A DNA stretch of 64,000 nt. Source: Verrucomicrobiota bacterium (GTDB lineage Bacteria; Verrucomicrobiota; Verrucomicrobiia; Limisphaerales; UBA1319). Positions 1 to 8,367 of the stretch are shown piece after piece (the stretch's first letter is position 1; every line of letters starts with the position of its first letter). A program made the position numbers and the translations under genes. The stretch spans positions 1 to 64,000 of the forward strand of contig JAKLHY010000006.1 of the NCBI GenBank assembly GCA_022709905.1. Direction: 5' to 3'. The notes beneath the pieces are model-generated. The model saw only the letters and a list, made by a program, of their open reading frames with translations, searched no databases and was not told the origin of the DNA.

Positions 1-2
1 CG

Positions 3-521
3 TCCCCGTTCCCCCAACGGGTTTTTCCCCCTCTAAAGTCGACACCCACCCGGGCGCGAACCCTCGAAGTAAATAAAGGCGTTCCTGAAAGCCGCACACT
101 GGAAAGCTGCCCGGCCGCCGCTGAGGACATCGGGTTCCCCTTCGCTGCTCAGGTTGCTCTTTTAACCCGTCAGCATGTTGGACGCAAAAACGAGACCGTC
201 GGCCTGATTACCGACCTCTCCCCACAGCAACTGCCCGCCCCAGAGTGGCTGCGGGCCAATCGCCAAGGTTGGGGCATTGAGAACGGCACCCACCAACGCC
301 TGGACGTCTCGCTCAATGATGACCGCTGCCGCGTGCGCAACACCAAAGGCCTCTGGATCCTGGGCATGCTCCGCCGTCTGGTGATCAGCCTCTTTATGCA
401 CTGGCGCGTACGCCAGCCAAAGCCCCAACACCTGTCGCTCACCGATTTCCAAGCCGCCATGGGGGAAGATAATCTGGCCATGGCCGTGGCCTTTGTCACC
501 CGCCAGCGGCCTAAACTGTGA
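3..521 (+). pseudogene. ISAs1-family transposase, C-terminal part (cut by window edge)
   Basis: The frame is open from the window edge to a TGA at 519-521. It reads through LEVNKGVPESRTLE, GRKNETVGLITDLSP, NRQGWGIENGTHQRLDVSLN and NTKGLWILGMLRRLVISLF. The order matches the C-terminus of ISAs1-family DDE transposases: an H/K-G-R-E-S-R-T block, then RGHWGIENSLHWVLDV-x-F-x-ED-x-S-R-I-R, then a leucine-rich LLRRL helix. The glutamate of GIEN is the likely last catalytic acidic residue. GW replaces the usual HW and G-T-H-Q replaces S-L-H-W, so the copy may be diverged or decayed. The 5' part lies outside the window, so whether the element is intact cannot be judged. A right inverted repeat would be expected around 540-562, but I could not confirm it. 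It borders the hydrogenase operon. Confidence 0.75.
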
Positions 522-637
522 AAAACCCTTCATGAATACGCGCTGCTGAGTCGCGGGTTCTGTGAAAATGTGCTTGTAGACGGATCGAAAATATCAAACA
601 ATTATGGGGCGCCCGGCAGACAATCGAGTACCCGCTT

Positions 638-1144
638 ATGACTCCATCAGCGCCTCAGAGCCGACTTGGAAAAGGCCTCGCAGAACCATCGACCGACCTC
701 TCCCGTCTCAGTCGTGTTCTCGAACAATTCAAGGAAGAGAAGGGTTCTCTTATTCCCATCCTGCAGCGGACACAGGATCTTTACGGTTACCTGCCGCGCG
801 AGGCGATCCACTTGATCTCCAGGCAGACACGAATCCCGTTAAGCCGCATTCATGGCGTGGCCACCTTTTACGCGCAATTCCATCTGACACGGCGCGGCCG
901 GAATCTGGTGCGAGTGTGCGATGGCACAGCCTGTCACGTGCGCGGGGCCGGCCGAAATCTTGAGGCCCTGCAGGAGATCCTGGGCATCGCGCCGGGCGAG
1001 ACCACACCCGATTACAGGTTGAGTCTTGAAGTCGTTTATTGTCTTGGCTCCTGTGGCATATCACCGGTCGCACTGATCAACAACAAAGTCTGTGCTCGGC
1101 TGAGCGCCGAGGCGCTTGTTGAGCGAGTGAAGGTCCTCGAGTGA
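638..1144 (+). CDS. hoxE: HoxE/NuoE-type [2Fe-2S] subunit of NAD(P)-linked [NiFe] hydrogenase
   Basis: This 168-residue protein has the thioredoxin-like [2Fe-2S] fold of NuoE/HoxE/HndA. The cluster cysteines are visible as C94 and C99 (VCDGTACHVRGA) and C135 and C139 (YCLGSCG). The family landmark GVATFYAQF lies at about 73-81, and the helical N-terminal part carries LYGYLPREAI. The subunit passes electrons within the cytoplasmic diaphorase module. Length is normal for the family. It is first in a tight five-gene operon, 17 nt upstream of the fused HoxF-type subunit. The ATG at 638 is chosen because homology begins soon after it; there is no clear Shine-Dalgarno site. Confidence 0.9.
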   Translation: MTPSAPQSRLGKGLAEPSTDLSRLSRVLEQFKEEKGSLIPILQRTQDLYGYLPREAIHLISRQTRIPLSRIHGVATFYAQFHLTRRGRNLVRVCDGTACHVRGAGRNLEALQEILGIAPGETTPDYRLSLEVVYCLGSCGISPVALINNKVCARLSAEALVERVKVLE

Positions 1145-1160
1145 TTTCAACAACCGCTCC

Positions 1161-4100
1161 ATGACCCGGCTTCATTCCATCCAGGATCTAGCGCCGTTGC
1201 GTGAAACGCTTCAGCAGGCGCTGGCAACCCGGGCCCGGGCCGGGGCGGTAATCTGCGTGGGCACGGGCACTTGTGGAATCGCCGCGGGGGCTCGTGAAAC
1301 GTTGCAGGCCATCACAGAGGAAATCGCGCGCCGGAACGTGGCCGCGCAGGTTGTCGGCGTTGGCTGCATCGGGATGTGCGCGAAGGAACCGCTGGTCGAT
1401 ATCCAGCTTAATGGCGGGTCGCGCGTGCTTTATGCGAATATTCAATCCGACAAGGTCGCGCGCCTGGTCGACGAACACGTGGTCAACCGCCAACCGGTAC
1501 GCGAATGGGTCATCTGCCGCCTGTCCGATGGGGAACAGCCGGACAACGAACCTCAAGCTATCCTCAACCTCCCTCAGTTTCGCGATTTGCCATTCACCGG
1601 CAAGCAGATGCGCATCGTGCTCAGCAACTGCGGCCTGATTGACCCGGAAAAAATTGAGGATTACATCGCCCGTGACGGCTATCGCGCGCTGGGCAGCGTG
1701 CTCAGCTCCTGGTCGCCGGAGGAAGTCATTCGCGAAATCAAGGAATCCGGTTTGCGCGGGCGGGGCGGAGGCGGTTTTTCCACCGGCACGAAATGGGAGC
1801 TCTGCCGCAAATCCCCGGGCGATACGAAATACATCATCTGCAACGCGGACGAGGGTGATCCTGGCGCGTTCATGGATCGCTCGATTCTCGAGAGCGATCC
1901 GCATGCGGTTCTCGAAGGCATGGCGATTGCCGGTTATGCCATGGGTTCCCGCGAAGGCATTATTTATTGCCGCGAAGAATACCCGCTGGCTATTGACCGC
2001 CTCGAAACCGCCATCGAGCGGGCGACCGACCTCGGTCTCCTCGGTGAAAACATCCTCGGCACCAAGTTCAGTTTTTCAATCGCGCTCAAGGGCGGGGCGG
2101 GCGCCTTTGTTTGCGGCGAAGAAACCGCTCTCATCGCTTCAATGGAAGGCCGCCGGGGCGAACCCCGCCCGCGCCCCCCCTTTCCGGCCGTCAGCGGGCT
2201 CTGGGGCAAACCCAGCAATATCAACAATGTCAAGAGCTACGCGATGTCTCCCCGCATCATCCTGAGGGGCGCGTCGTGGTTCAAGAACATTGGCAGCCCC
2301 AAATCGACGGGCACGATGGTTTTTGCCCTTACGGGAAAAGTCCATAACACCGGCCTGATCGAGGTTCCTATGGGCATTCCGCTGGGGGACATTATATTCG
2401 ATGTGGGAGGCGGTATTCCGGGTGGCCGGCTGTTCAAAGCAGTGCAAACCGGGGGTCCGCTGGGCGGCTGCCTGCCGGCCTCCTCGCTCAACACGCCTGT
2501 GGATTTCGATTCTCTTCAGGAAGCCGGCGCCGTAATGGGCAGCGGCGGGATGATTGTGGTGGACGACGACACCTGCATGGTCGAACTGGCCCAGTATTTC
2601 CTCACGTTTGCAGCCGCCGAGTCTTGCGGCAAGTGTGCGCCATGCCGAATCGGCGGCCAACGGCTTCTGGACATCCTACGGCGGATCACCGAGGGCGAAG
2701 GAACGCGCAAGGATTTGGAGGCACTTCGCGAACTTTCGGCGCACATGATGAATTCGTCGCTATGCGGCCTCGGCCAGCGCACGCCCGGACCGGTGATGTC
2801 CGTGTTGCATTTCTTTGAAAAGGAAGTACTCGCCCACATAGATGAACGGCTTTGTCCCTCCGGCCAGTGCAAGAAACTGGTTCGCGCCAAATGCGTGAAC
2901 ACCTGTCCGGCCGGTGTCGATACTCCGGCCTATCTGGCGCTGATCGCTCAAGGCCGTTACGCCGAAGGCCTTGCCATTCATCGGGAAAGGAATCCGTTTC
3001 CGATCATCTGCGGCCGTGCCTGCCCGGCGTTTTGCGAGACGAAATGCCGCCGCGCGGAATTGGATGAACCCATCGCCATCCGTCTGACGAAGCGGTTCAT
3101 GGCGGAACATGAACGGGAGGTGCCGTGGACCCCTGAGCCGCTCGGCACGCCGGAACAACGCCGAACAGCTGCCGGCAAAAGGATCGCCGTGATCGGCTCG
3201 GGCCCGGCGGGCTTGACCGCGGCGTTGCGTCTGGCGCAACTCGGATATGCCGTCACGGTTTTCGAGAAACTATCCGTACCCGGCGGCATGATGAGCTGTG
3301 CGATCCCGGAATACCGCATGCCGCGGAAACCGCTGTTTCTTGAGATCGAAAACATCAAACGGGCTGGCGTTGACATTCGCTGCGATCAGACTCTCGGCAG
3401 TGATTTCACGCTCGACGAACTGCGGGAGCGGCTGGGTTTCAGTGCCGTCGTGCTCGCGATCGGCGCCCATTGCCCCCGGCACTTAGGCATTCCAGGCGAG
3501 GAGAAGGCCGGCGTCGTCGCAGGTCTGGATTTTCTTCGCGAAACCGCGCTGGATTCCTGCCGGCGCGCGCTCGGCGAGGCACTAACGGCGACCTATCCCG
3601 AGCTGCAGGGCAAGCGGGTGGGCGTGGTGGGGGGGGGCGATGTGGCGATTGACGCCGCGCGCGTCGCGTTGCGGCTCGGGGCGCGGGAGGTCCACGTCAT
3701 GTATCGCCGCACGGGCGACGACATGCCGGCAACGCACCTGCCGGAAGAGATCGAGGGCGCCCTCCATGAAGGCGTTCATTTCCACACCCTGGTCCATCCG
3801 GCCGAAATCCTTGGCGAGACCCGTGTGACCGGCGTTCGCCTGGTACGCCAGCGGCTGGGGAATTTTGACGATACAGCCCGCCGCAAGCCGGTGGCGATGG
3901 AGGCTGAAAGTTACACGCTGCTGTTGGACATTCTCATACCCGCCATTGGCCAAATGCCGGATCTATCCTGGATGCAACCGGAACAGTTGGCCATCACACG
4001 CGGCCGAACGATCGAGGTCAATGACGCTTTTGTCACGAGCCAGCCCGGCGTGTTCGCCGCGGGTGACGCTGTCACCGGCCCGGCAACGATCGTGGAGGCC

Positions 4101-4415
4101 ATCGCCCATGGCAACCTGGTTGCCATCGCCGTTGATGAATGGGTTCGCACCGGCCGGACCTCCAAACCGCGCTTCATGACGCCCCGCCATGACATCGCGT
4201 CAAAGCACAACCTCGATGACTACAGCCGCGCGCATCGTCCCCTCGCTGCCAAGCTCGAGATTGCCGAGCGCGAAGGCAATTTCCGCGAAGTCGAACTTGG
4301 CCTGAACGAGGCTGCGGCGCGGGCGGAAGCGAAGCGCTGTTTGCGGTGCGACCTGGAATGGCTGGACCGGATGGGGCTGCCGCGACCGACAGCTTCAGGG
4401 GAGGAAGCCCCATGA
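1161..4415 (+). CDS. hoxF: HoxF/NuoF diaphorase fused to a GltD/NfnB-like NAD(P)H flavoprotein
   Basis: The 1084-residue protein has three parts. Residues 25-110 are a thioredoxin-like [2Fe-2S] domain (C32, C38, C69, C73). Residues about 140-570 are a NuoF flavoprotein: the GRGGGGFSTGTKW loop at about 199 and YIICNADEGDPGAFMDR bind NADH and FMN, GAGAFVCGEETAL follows, and C489, C492, C495 and C535 ligate a [4Fe-4S] cluster. Residues about 575-1065 are GltD-like: two N-terminal cysteine clusters (CVNTC; CGRACPAFCETKC), an FAD motif GSGPAG at 680, an NAD(P) motif GVVGGGDVAIDAARVA, and a final GVFAAGDAVTGPATIVEAI. Standard HoxF stops after the first two parts. The fusion suggests a second pyridine-nucleotide site, possibly NADP(H) use or flavin-based bifurcation; that role is inference. 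Its stop overlaps the next start (ATGA, 4412-4415). Confidence 0.9.
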   Translation: MTRLHSIQDLAPLRETLQQALATRARAGAVICVGTGTCGIAAGARETLQAITEEIARRNVAAQVVGVGCIGMCAKEPLVDIQLNGGSRVLYANIQSDKVARLVDEHVVNRQPVREWVICRLSDGEQPDNEPQAILNLPQFRDLPFTGKQMRIVLSNCGLIDPEKIEDYIARDGYRALGSVLSSWSPEEVIREIKESGLRGRGGGGFSTGTKWELCRKSPGDTKYIICNADEGDPGAFMDRSILESDPHAVLEGMAIAGYAMGSREGIIYCREEYPLAIDRLETAIERATDLGLLGENILGTKFSFSIALKGGAGAFVCGEETALIASMEGRRGEPRPRPPFPAVSGLWGKPSNINNVKSYAMSPRIILRGASWFKNIGSPKSTGTMVFALTGKVHNTGLIEVPMGIPLGDIIFDVGGGIPGGRLFKAVQTGGPLGGCLPASSLNTPVDFDSLQEAGAVMGSGGMIVVDDDTCMVELAQYFLTFAAAESCGKCAPCRIGGQRLLDILRRITEGEGTRKDLEALRELSAHMMNSSLCGLGQRTPGPVMSVLHFFEKEVLAHIDERLCPSGQCKKLVRAKCVNTCPAGVDTPAYLALIAQGRYAEGLAIHRERNPFPIICGRACPAFCETKCRRAELDEPIAIRLTKRFMAEHEREVPWTPEPLGTPEQRRTAAGKRIAVIGSGPAGLTAALRLAQLGYAVTVFEKLSVPGGMMSCAIPEYRMPRKPLFLEIENIKRAGVDIRCDQTLGSDFTLDELRERLGFSAVVLAIGAHCPRHLGIPGEEKAGVVAGLDFLRETALDSCRRALGEALTATYPELQGKRVGVVGGGDVAIDAARVALRLGAREVHVMYRRTGDDMPATHLPEEIEGALHEGVHFHTLVHPAEILGETRVTGVRLVRQRLGNFDDTARRKPVAMEAESYTLLLDILIPAIGQMPDLSWMQPEQLAITRGRTIEVNDAFVTSQPGVFAAGDAVTGPATIVEAIAHGNLVAIAVDEWVRTGRTSKPRFMTPRHDIASKHNLDDYSRAHRPLAAKLEIAEREGNFREVELGLNEAAARAEAKRCLRCDLEWLDRMGLPRPTASGEEAP

Positions 4416-6250
4416 GCGGAACGGATCTCGTTCATCTCACGATCGACGGCCGCGTGGTCGAAGCGCAAGCCGGACAGACGGTTTATGAGGCGGCAGCCGC
4501 CGCCGGAATCCGCATCCCGGTGTTGTGCCACCATCCGCGGCTCAAGCCCCAGGGCGCCTGCCGCATCTGTCTGGTAGAAATCGAAAAGCAACGCGGGCTC
4601 CAGCCCGCCTGCACTTTCCCGGTCACCGAAGGCATGGTCGTGCGCACGGACACACCCGCGATCTTCGCGTCACGCAAGGCCACCCTGCACCTGATTTTTT
4701 CCGAGCGAACCCATTACTGCATGTTCTGTCCGGTCAGCGGCAGTGTTGAGACCTCCGATTGTGAGCTGCAAAAGCTCGGTTACGAGCATGGGCTCGAATG
4801 TTGGGCTTACGCCCCGGATTACCGGAAGCATTGGCCTTTGGACGCATCGCGAAGGTTTTTCGTGATGGACCACGGCCGCTGCATTCTGTGCCGCCGCTGC
4901 ATCCGCGCCTGCGAGGAAATTGCGGCCAACCATACGCTCGGCCTCGCTCAGCGGGGCGCGCGGACCCTGGTGTGCGCCGATGACGAAGTGCCGTTCGGCG
5001 AATCGAGCTGCGTGTCATGCGGCACATGCCTGCAGGTCTGTCCAACCGGTGCGTTGCAGGATCGCGGGAGCGTTTATCTTGGCCGCGAATCGCATTTCAC
5101 ACGCACAGCCGCCACCTGCGTGGGTTGCGCGATGGGCTGCGGCATCCAAGCTGTCGCGCTCGACAATCACCTGCTGCGCATCGAGGGGGATTGGAACGCC
5201 CCTAACGGGGGATTGCTCTGCGCGGAGGGGCGGTTTGAAGTCCTCGAACCGAAACCCGCGCGGATTCTGAAACCGCTCATCCGGCGCGGCGACCATCAAG
5301 TCGAGGCCGATTGGGAAGAAGCGCTGGCTCGGGTGGCGGGTCGATTCAGCGAAGCCCAGTTGGTGGCCGGCGTTGTCTCACCGCGGCTTCCCTCGGAGTC
5401 TCTCGCGGCGTTTGCATGCTTTTTCCATGAGGTTTTGGAGAGCAGCGAGGTCGCGCTGCTCGAAGGCGAGGTTCCGCCGCTGGAGCTTGGCGCCCTGGCG
5501 TCGTTGCGCGACGTATCTGACTCCGATTGCCTAGTGCTCATCGGAGGCAATCCGGGCGAACACCAGAAAGTGCTGCATCATCTGATTCGTCGCGCGCTCG
5601 ACCAAGGGGCTCGCCTGCTGATTGTCAACGACGAATCCACTGACCTCGATCCTTGGGCTGAATTCCATCTCGATCTCGAGGACATTTCCTTCCATGCGGC
5701 GTCGCCTTTTGAAAAATTGAAGACCACTTACCACCTTCGGATCAGTGGCATTGTGCAATTGCGCAAAGCCATCGAACCGGCGCAAAGGCCGGTGCTGCTT
5801 TATGGTTCGGGATTAAGCAGCACGGTTTACGCGGCATTGCGTTCACTGCCGTCGAAGGCGCGTTTCCTGCCCCTGGTCCGGGGCACAAATGCCATCGGCG
5901 CGGCACGGCTGGGTCTCTATCCGCATCCGGTGCGCGGCGACGCCTTATATGCCTTGCTCGGCGACGATTTGGCAAACGGGCAGGGGCTGCCGTCTCTGGG
6001 CTATAGCGTCGTCCAGGCTGCCTTTCGCTCGTCCTGGACGGATGCGGCGGACGTGGTGTTGCCATCGCCAATCTGGGCGGAACAACGCGGCCACATCATC
6101 AACCTCGAAGCCCGGCGTTTGCCTGTTGTCCCCCTGCTGCAGCCGCCAGCATCGGTGAGAGCGCCCTGGCAAACGTTTGCCAACCTGGCCCGGCGGATGG
6201 GGGAAAGCCTGTCGCACGAGACGCTCGATCAACTCAGCCGGCTCGAATGA
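4412..6250 (+). CDS. hoxU: HoxU/NuoG-type iron-sulfur subunit with long C-terminal molybdopterin-like domain
   Basis: This 612-residue electron-relay subunit carries an N-terminal [2Fe-2S] site (C39, C50, C53, C67), an atypical His/Cys site (H101, C103, C106, C117), a paired 2x[4Fe-4S] ferredoxin domain (C157, C160, C163, C167; C200, C203, C206, C210) and an Fe4S4 site typical of molybdopterin oxidoreductases (C236, C239, C243, C270). Residues about 290-610 look like a reduced molybdopterin-binding domain without obvious catalytic features. Classic HoxU is only about 230-240 residues, so this is the longer NuoG/formate-dehydrogenase-like form. The start at 4412 is supported by a GGAGGAAG site just upstream and by the ATGA overlap with the preceding gene; a longer reading from 4346 adds nothing family-like. 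Confidence 0.88.
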   Translation: MSGTDLVHLTIDGRVVEAQAGQTVYEAAAAAGIRIPVLCHHPRLKPQGACRICLVEIEKQRGLQPACTFPVTEGMVVRTDTPAIFASRKATLHLIFSERTHYCMFCPVSGSVETSDCELQKLGYEHGLECWAYAPDYRKHWPLDASRRFFVMDHGRCILCRRCIRACEEIAANHTLGLAQRGARTLVCADDEVPFGESSCVSCGTCLQVCPTGALQDRGSVYLGRESHFTRTAATCVGCAMGCGIQAVALDNHLLRIEGDWNAPNGGLLCAEGRFEVLEPKPARILKPLIRRGDHQVEADWEEALARVAGRFSEAQLVAGVVSPRLPSESLAAFACFFHEVLESSEVALLEGEVPPLELGALASLRDVSDSDCLVLIGGNPGEHQKVLHHLIRRALDQGARLLIVNDESTDLDPWAEFHLDLEDISFHAASPFEKLKTTYHLRISGIVQLRKAIEPAQRPVLLYGSGLSSTVYAALRSLPSKARFLPLVRGTNAIGAARLGLYPHPVRGDALYALLGDDLANGQGLPSLGYSVVQAAFRSSWTDAADVVLPSPIWAEQRGHIINLEARRLPVVPLLQPPASVRAPWQTFANLARRMGESLSHETLDQLSRLE

Positions 6251-6264
6251 CGGAAGGACTCTTC

Positions 6265-6807
6265 ATGTTGAACAAAGCAACAATCGCGAGCGACTGGCTG
6301 GCGGGTTGTGCGGGCTGCCATATGTCCTTGCTCGACATCGATGAGCGACTGGTCACGCTGCTCGAACACGCCTCGCTCCACGCCACACCGATTACCGACC
6401 TGAAACACCCCCCTGCCCAAGGGGTCGATGTCGGCCTTCTGGAGGGTTGCATCAACAACTCCTCGACCGAGCGTGTTGCCCGGGAAATGCGCGCGCGTTG
6501 CCGAGTGCTTGTGGCCCTGGGGGACTGCGCGGTGTTTGGCGGCGTGCCGACATTGCGCAATGGGGTCGGTTGCTGTGCGGCGTTGAATCGGGCTTACGTC
6601 GAAACCGAAAGCACGTTCGAGGGCCGAGTCCCAAAGGATCCGGAGCTTGCGGTGATGCAGGACGCTCGGGCGCTGGATCAGGTCGTCAAGGTCGACGTAT
6701 ACCTGCCGGGTTGTCCGCCGCCACCGGAAGCCATTCTGCATGTCCTCCTCGAACTGGCCGCAGGCCGTAAACCGGCGTTGACGGGCAAAAACCTTGACTG
6801 GCATTGA
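6265..6807 (+). CDS. hoxY: [NiFe] hydrogenase small subunit (HoxY type)
   Basis: This is the small subunit that carries the proximal [4Fe-4S] cluster and relays electrons between the NiFe site and the diaphorase. The N-terminus IASDWLAGCAGCHMSLLD is the HoxY signature with two ligand cysteines. GDCAVFGGVPT and VYLPGCPPPPEA supply the others. At 180 residues it is the short soluble HoxY form, with no Tat leader and no extra clusters, so the enzyme is cytoplasmic. The ATG at 6265 has GGAAGGA six nt upstream and places WLAGC where HoxY proteins have it. An alternative ATG at 6247 overlaps the previous stop as ATGA and would add six residues. Confidence 0.9.
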   Translation: MLNKATIASDWLAGCAGCHMSLLDIDERLVTLLEHASLHATPITDLKHPPAQGVDVGLLEGCINNSSTERVAREMRARCRVLVALGDCAVFGGVPTLRNGVGCCAALNRAYVETESTFEGRVPKDPELAVMQDARALDQVVKVDVYLPGCPPPPEAILHVLLELAAGRKPALTGKNLDWH

Positions 6808-6813
6808 ACCGTC

Positions 6814-8238
6814 ATGTCTAAGACGATTACCATCGAACCGGTTACTCGCATCGAAGGCCATGCAAAGGTCACCCTCCGCCTCGACGATGCCGGCAACGTT
6901 GCGCGAGCGCGTCTTCACGTGAACGAATTCCGCGGCTTCGAAAAGTTCTGCGAAGGCCGGATGTTTTACGAAATGCCGCTGATCACGGAACGCATTTGCG
7001 GCATCTGTCCCGTCAGCCACCACCTGGTATCGGCGAAGGCCTGTGATGAGATCCTGGGAATTGAGCCGCCAAGACCGGCGCGGTTGCTGCGAGAGCTGAT
7101 GCACATGGGCCAAATCATTCAGTCGCACTCGATGCATTTCTTCGAGCTCGCCGGGCCGGATTTGATTTTGGGCTTTGATGCCGATCCCTCGATCCGCAAT
7201 GTTGCGGGCCTTTACGAGGCCAATCGGGGGCTCACCCTGAAGGCCATCGCATTGCGAAAGTATGGACAGGAAATCATCGAGCGTCTCGGGGAAAGGCGGA
7301 TCCATCCCGAGTTTGCCGTGCCAGGGGGGGTCACCCGAGCGTTATCTGTTGGCAATCGCGACGCGATGCTGGCCGGTGTCGAGACGATGATCGGCCATGC
7401 GCAAGAGGGGCTTGCGATTATGAAAAGTTGGATGGAGGAACACGCGGAGGATATGGACGTGTTCGCCTCGTTCCCGTCCAACTATCTTGGGATGGTCAGC
7501 GAGGACAACGCCGTCACGCTTTACGAAGGTGCACTGAGGATGGTGGATCCGCAACGACATCCGCTTGAACGGTTCGATGGCCATCAATACCTTGACCACA
7601 TCGCCGAACGTGTTGAGGACTGGAGTTACTTGAAGTTTCCGTATCATCGCAAACTCGGCTGGCCCGGTGGTGTTTATCGGGTGGGTCCGCTGGGACGCCT
7701 GAACACCGCCGAAAAAATCTCCACTCCGCTGGCGCAAAAGGAATTTGAGCTGTTCCATCGTTTAGGCAAAGGAAAGACTGTGGAAGGTTCCCTATATTAT
7801 CACCAGGCGCGGCTCATTGAGAATCTTTACGCGATTGAGCGCGCCCACCAACTGCTCGAGGAACCCGACATCCTCTCGACGGACATTCGGACGATTGCCC
7901 GGCCGTCCAAGCGGGAGGGCGTCGGCGTCATCGAAGCACCGCGCGGGACGCTTTGGCATCATTACTGGGTGGACGAGCAAGGCCGCCTGGAGAAGATCAA
8001 TCTCATCGTGGCGACCGGGAACAACAACTACGCCATGAGCCGGGCCGTCGAGGAAGTCGCGAGGCATTACGTCCATGGGGAACCTGTGAAGGAGGGCGCG
8101 CTCAACCGTATCGAGGCCGCGATTCGCGCGTATGATCCCTGCCTGAGCTGCTCGACTCACGCCGTGGGCCAGATGCCGTTGTTGGTTCAGGTTCTTGGGC
8201 CCGACGGATCGTTGTTATGCCAAGTCGCGCGGACCTGA
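6814..8238 (+). CDS. hoxH: [NiFe] hydrogenase large subunit (HoxH type, group 3 soluble)
   Basis: The 474-residue catalytic subunit has both NiFe-binding CxxC motifs: RICGICPVSHH (C62, C65) and DPCLSCSTH (C443, C446). The N-terminal PVTRIEGHAKV block and GQIIQSHSMHFFELAGPDL are typical of cytoplasmic group 3 enzymes, closest to the 3d HoxH type. Twenty-five residues follow H449, so the precursor needs cleavage by a HoxW-like endopeptidase after nickel insertion. No such protease and no hyp maturation genes lie in this window. It is the last gene of the operon, six nt after hoxY, and faces the convergent MscS gene. Confidence 0.93.
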   Translation: MSKTITIEPVTRIEGHAKVTLRLDDAGNVARARLHVNEFRGFEKFCEGRMFYEMPLITERICGICPVSHHLVSAKACDEILGIEPPRPARLLRELMHMGQIIQSHSMHFFELAGPDLILGFDADPSIRNVAGLYEANRGLTLKAIALRKYGQEIIERLGERRIHPEFAVPGGVTRALSVGNRDAMLAGVETMIGHAQEGLAIMKSWMEEHAEDMDVFASFPSNYLGMVSEDNAVTLYEGALRMVDPQRHPLERFDGHQYLDHIAERVEDWSYLKFPYHRKLGWPGGVYRVGPLGRLNTAEKISTPLAQKEFELFHRLGKGKTVEGSLYYHQARLIENLYAIERAHQLLEEPDILSTDIRTIARPSKREGVGVIEAPRGTLWHHYWVDEQGRLEKINLIVATGNNNYAMSRAVEEVARHYVHGEPVKEGALNRIEAAIRAYDPCLSCSTHAVGQMPLLVQVLGPDGSLLCQVART

Positions 8239-8367
8239 TCCCCCCGCCCGATTCGGTGAGGCAAAGGTCGCAGCATCCTTGATCTCTCCCCATGAACCGC
8301 CCGTTTCGGAGGGCCGAGTTATCCGAGGCCCTGATATCGAAGTAAGGGGACTCGCTCCCGGCTGCTG

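Noticed and set aside
604..963. A plus-strand frame overlapping the start of hoxE
   Set aside because: Different frame from the conserved HoxE protein and no family similarity.
6229..7305. A 358-codon minus-strand frame
   Set aside because: Antisense to hoxY and hoxH, both of which have intact metal-binding motifs.
8310..8332. Hairpin AGGGCC/GGCCCT between hoxH and the MscS gene
   Set aside because: Only six base pairs with an 11-nt loop and no T-run; too weak to call a terminator.
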